A stretch of 64,000 nucleotides of DNA, from NCBI GenBank assembly GCA_022648685.1, contig JALCMW010000001.1, forward strand, positions 434,001 through 498,000, given 5' to 3'. The notes under the pieces were generated by a model. That model had not been told where the DNA came from and searched no databases. It was given only the letters and a program-made list of their open reading frames with translations. The stretch comes from Bacteroidales bacterium (GTDB lineage: Bacteria; Bacteroidota; Bacteroidia; Bacteroidales; UBA932). This document shows positions 62,265 to 64,000 of the stretch, in pieces. The first letter of the stretch is position 1; the number at the start of each line of letters is the position of its first letter. The translations under genes and the position numbers were made by a program.

Positions 62265-63954
62265 TGCAAAACTGATCTTTCGGAGTTTCGGGTTGTTCTA
62301 CAAATTCAATCCCCTGAAATTGACTGTGCTTTTCGTATTGACTTTGGTTGCCGGGTTCACTCAGGGTATTACAGTAGTGTTGCTCATACCTTTGTTGGGT
62401 TTATTGCAGCCTTCGGCGGAAACTGCTTCCCAAAATCATTGGAGTGATTTTTTCTCGATGATTCTCAACAAAACGGGGCAAGGCTCCAGTTTGTTGTCAA
62501 TCTTATTCCTGTTCGCCGTCTGCATGCTTCTGATTGCAGTGATGAATTACTTCAAAACATTGCTGCAAAGTACATATCAGCAGGATTTTTCATATTTCAT
62601 ACGTAAAAAGTTATATCATAAAGTCGTTTCAAGCGACTGGGAATTCCTTAACAGAAAAGGTAAGCATAATTATATTCAGGTCATTACAACTGAAATCCCC
62701 AAGGTCTCACAGTATTATTATTACTATCTCGACCTGGCTACGAAGTTTGTCTTTATTGCCGCTCATGTGATTGTCGCTCTTTTTATTTCTGTGCAATTCA
62801 CACTGTTTGTAGTGGTCGCGGGCCTGCTGGTGCTTCTGCTGTTGAGCGGATATTTGAGAAAGGCCTCTAAACTCGGTTATGATAATATCAAGTCTTTCAG
62901 ATCCATGCTGAAGAAAATCGATGACTTCTGGATGACGGTTAAGTTGGCCAAGGTTCATCATTCCGAGTCGTTTTATTACGGGAAGTTCGAGGAGGCCAAT
63001 GAAGAAATGCATGATTTTCAAAACCAGCAGATCCGGAATCGTGCATTCCCTCAATTTCTGTATGCTCTGGCAGGGGTGGCGTTTCTTATAATTGTCGTTT
63101 ATCTGTCATATTCTTATATGCATATACCGTTGACGTCGTTGTTTGTCCTGATAGTTTTGTTCGGACGTATATTTCCGCATTTCGGGAATATTAATACCGA
63201 CATAAACATGATGGTGTCCAATACGGCTTCAGTAAAGTTAGTTCTCGAAATGTATGAAGAAACCGGCAGTTCAAATATGGAAGAAGGGGTTGCAAATGAT
63301 GCCATAGAGGTGGAAAAGCAGATAAAGCTTACCGATTGTTCCTTTTCGTATCCGGACGGAAGACCTATATTCGATCATTTCAATGAAACGATACCGGCAA
63401 AAAGCATTACAGGTATTGTCGGGCTGTCAGGTTGCGGCAAAACCACATTGCTCGATTTATTGTGCGGTCTGCTGACTTTGAAGGGCGGATCTTTGACCGT
63501 TGACGGCAAACCTCTTGGAAAGAAAGATTTTCCGTCGTGGAGAAAAGGTCTGGGATATTTGCTTCAGGATTCATTTTTCGTAGACGGAACCGTCCGTGAA
63601 AATCTGGTCTGGGATGCCTCAGTCAGACCGGATGACAAAGAATTGATGGATATTCTGCATCTTGTGAATGCCGATCATCTGATATTGGGTTTGAAAAACG
63701 GTCTGGATACATATATCACCAATTATCAGTATCATTTCTCAGGTGGGGAAAGGCAGCGTCTTGCACTTGCGCGTGTTTTGATCAGGAAGCCGAAGATTTT
63801 GTTTCTCGATGAAGCTACGTCGTCCCTTGATCCTGAAAATGAAAAAGCCATAATGGAAACCCTATGCAGATTGAAACATAATGTCACGATAATTTTCGTC
63901 ACCCACCGCGAATATCTGAAGTCTTATTTCGACAAATTGATAGCCGTAGAGTAA
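62257..63954 (+). CDS. ABC transporter (lasso peptide exporter, D protein)
   Basis: 565 residues with fused membrane and ATPase domains. Six helices span about residues 15-310; the ATPase has Walker A GLSGCGKTT, signature FSGGERQRLALAR, Walker B ILFLDEATSS and switch VTHR. There is no C39 peptidase domain, consistent with a leader already removed by B2. Start at ATG 62257, preceded by AAAAGGAG; an earlier in-frame ATG at 62188 lies inside the upstream gene. Probably exports the mature peptides. Confidence 0.85.
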   Translation: MHDAKLIFRSFGLFYKFNPLKLTVLFVLTLVAGFTQGITVVLLIPLLGLLQPSAETASQNHWSDFFSMILNKTGQGSSLLSILFLFAVCMLLIAVMNYFKTLLQSTYQQDFSYFIRKKLYHKVVSSDWEFLNRKGKHNYIQVITTEIPKVSQYYYYYLDLATKFVFIAAHVIVALFISVQFTLFVVVAGLLVLLLLSGYLRKASKLGYDNIKSFRSMLKKIDDFWMTVKLAKVHHSESFYYGKFEEANEEMHDFQNQQIRNRAFPQFLYALAGVAFLIIVVYLSYSYMHIPLTSLFVLIVLFGRIFPHFGNINTDINMMVSNTASVKLVLEMYEETGSSNMEEGVANDAIEVEKQIKLTDCSFSYPDGRPIFDHFNETIPAKSITGIVGLSGCGKTTLLDLLCGLLTLKGGSLTVDGKPLGKKDFPSWRKGLGYLLQDSFFVDGTVRENLVWDASVRPDDKELMDILHLVNADHLILGLKNGLDTYITNYQYHFSGGERQRLALARVLIRKPKILFLDEATSSLDPENEKAIMETLCRLKHNVTIIFVTHREYLKSYFDKLIAVE

Positions 63955-63965
63955 ACGGGCTGTTA

Positions 63966-64000
63966 ATGAAAAAGTTGCTACTTTTCCGGCTTTTTATTCC
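63966..64000 (+). CDS. Possible start of a further gene, cut by the window end
   Basis: ATG followed by Lys-Lys-Leu-Leu-Leu-Phe, a signal-peptide-like beginning 11 bases after the ABC gene stop. Only 35 bases are visible, so the product is unknown. Confidence 0.3.
   Translation, partial: MKKLLLFRLFI

Overview
Organism: a member of the Bacteroidota, probably order Bacteroidales. The evidence is the TAnnTTTG -7 promoter elements with TTG about 19 bases upstream, fused SecDF, a TonB receptor/DUF4876/DUF6850-type outer membrane cassette, fimbrillin and FISUMP lipoproteins with Cys-Ser-Lys-acidic termini, S46 and C69 peptidases, LptE, FloA/NfeD and a cytochrome bd oxidase. Genus cannot be fixed by reading alone. 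Layout: 1-3.6 kb cydAB and a secreted EEP-fold hydrolase; 3.6-10.5 kb (minus) dnaE and secDF; 10.7-14.4 kb an envelope protein, nfeD-floA and tRNA-Ser(GCT); 14.5-19.2 kb (minus) a large beta-barrel protein and a TPR lipoprotein; 19.3-22.2 kb a sigma-54 activator, lptE, a TPR protein and secG; 22.3-25.4 kb a ClpB without N-domain and a nitrilase-fold amidase; 25.4-33.5 kb the branched-chain amino acid operon ilvD-ilvB-ilvN-ilvC-leuA/cimA-ilvE behind an Ile/Val/Leu-rich leader peptide and an attenuator; 33.6-36.0 kb a 47-residue peptide and a FISUMP lipoprotein; 36-37.8 kb tRNA-Gly(GCC), pheS and a small secreted protein; 37.8-41.8 kb C69 and S46 peptidases; 42-50.2 kb a DeoR regulator with a 15-bp inverted-repeat operator, then TonB receptor, DUF4876, DUF6850 and fimbrillin genes. 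The most interesting part is 50.4-64 kb, which reads as a multi-module lasso-peptide (RiPP) locus. Module 1 is a 42-residue precursor A1, a lasso cyclase C1, an HPr-kinase-like peptide kinase and a sulfotransferase. Module 2 is a PqqD-like recognition protein (B1), a second 42-residue precursor A2 with its own promoter, a divergent second cyclase C2, and a YcaO enzyme whose start codon overlaps the C2 stop. Remnants of a third cyclase and a third-module YcaO, both broken and absent from ordinary ORF calls, flank a hipBA toxin-antitoxin pair. The leader protease B2 and an APS kinase (the PAPS source for the sulfotransferase) form a minus-strand operon, divergent from a nucleotidyltransferase-fold protein and an ABC exporter. 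How it may work (inference): B1 and B2 serve both precursors; C1 and C2 close isopeptide rings between a core Gly and Glu34; the kinase may phosphorylate the C-terminal Ser that both precursors carry; the sulfotransferase uses PAPS made with CysC; the YcaO may modify the A2 backbone; and the ABC protein exports the products. A lasso locus combining kinase, sulfotransferase plus CysC, and a cyclase-coupled YcaO is not one I recognise as described.
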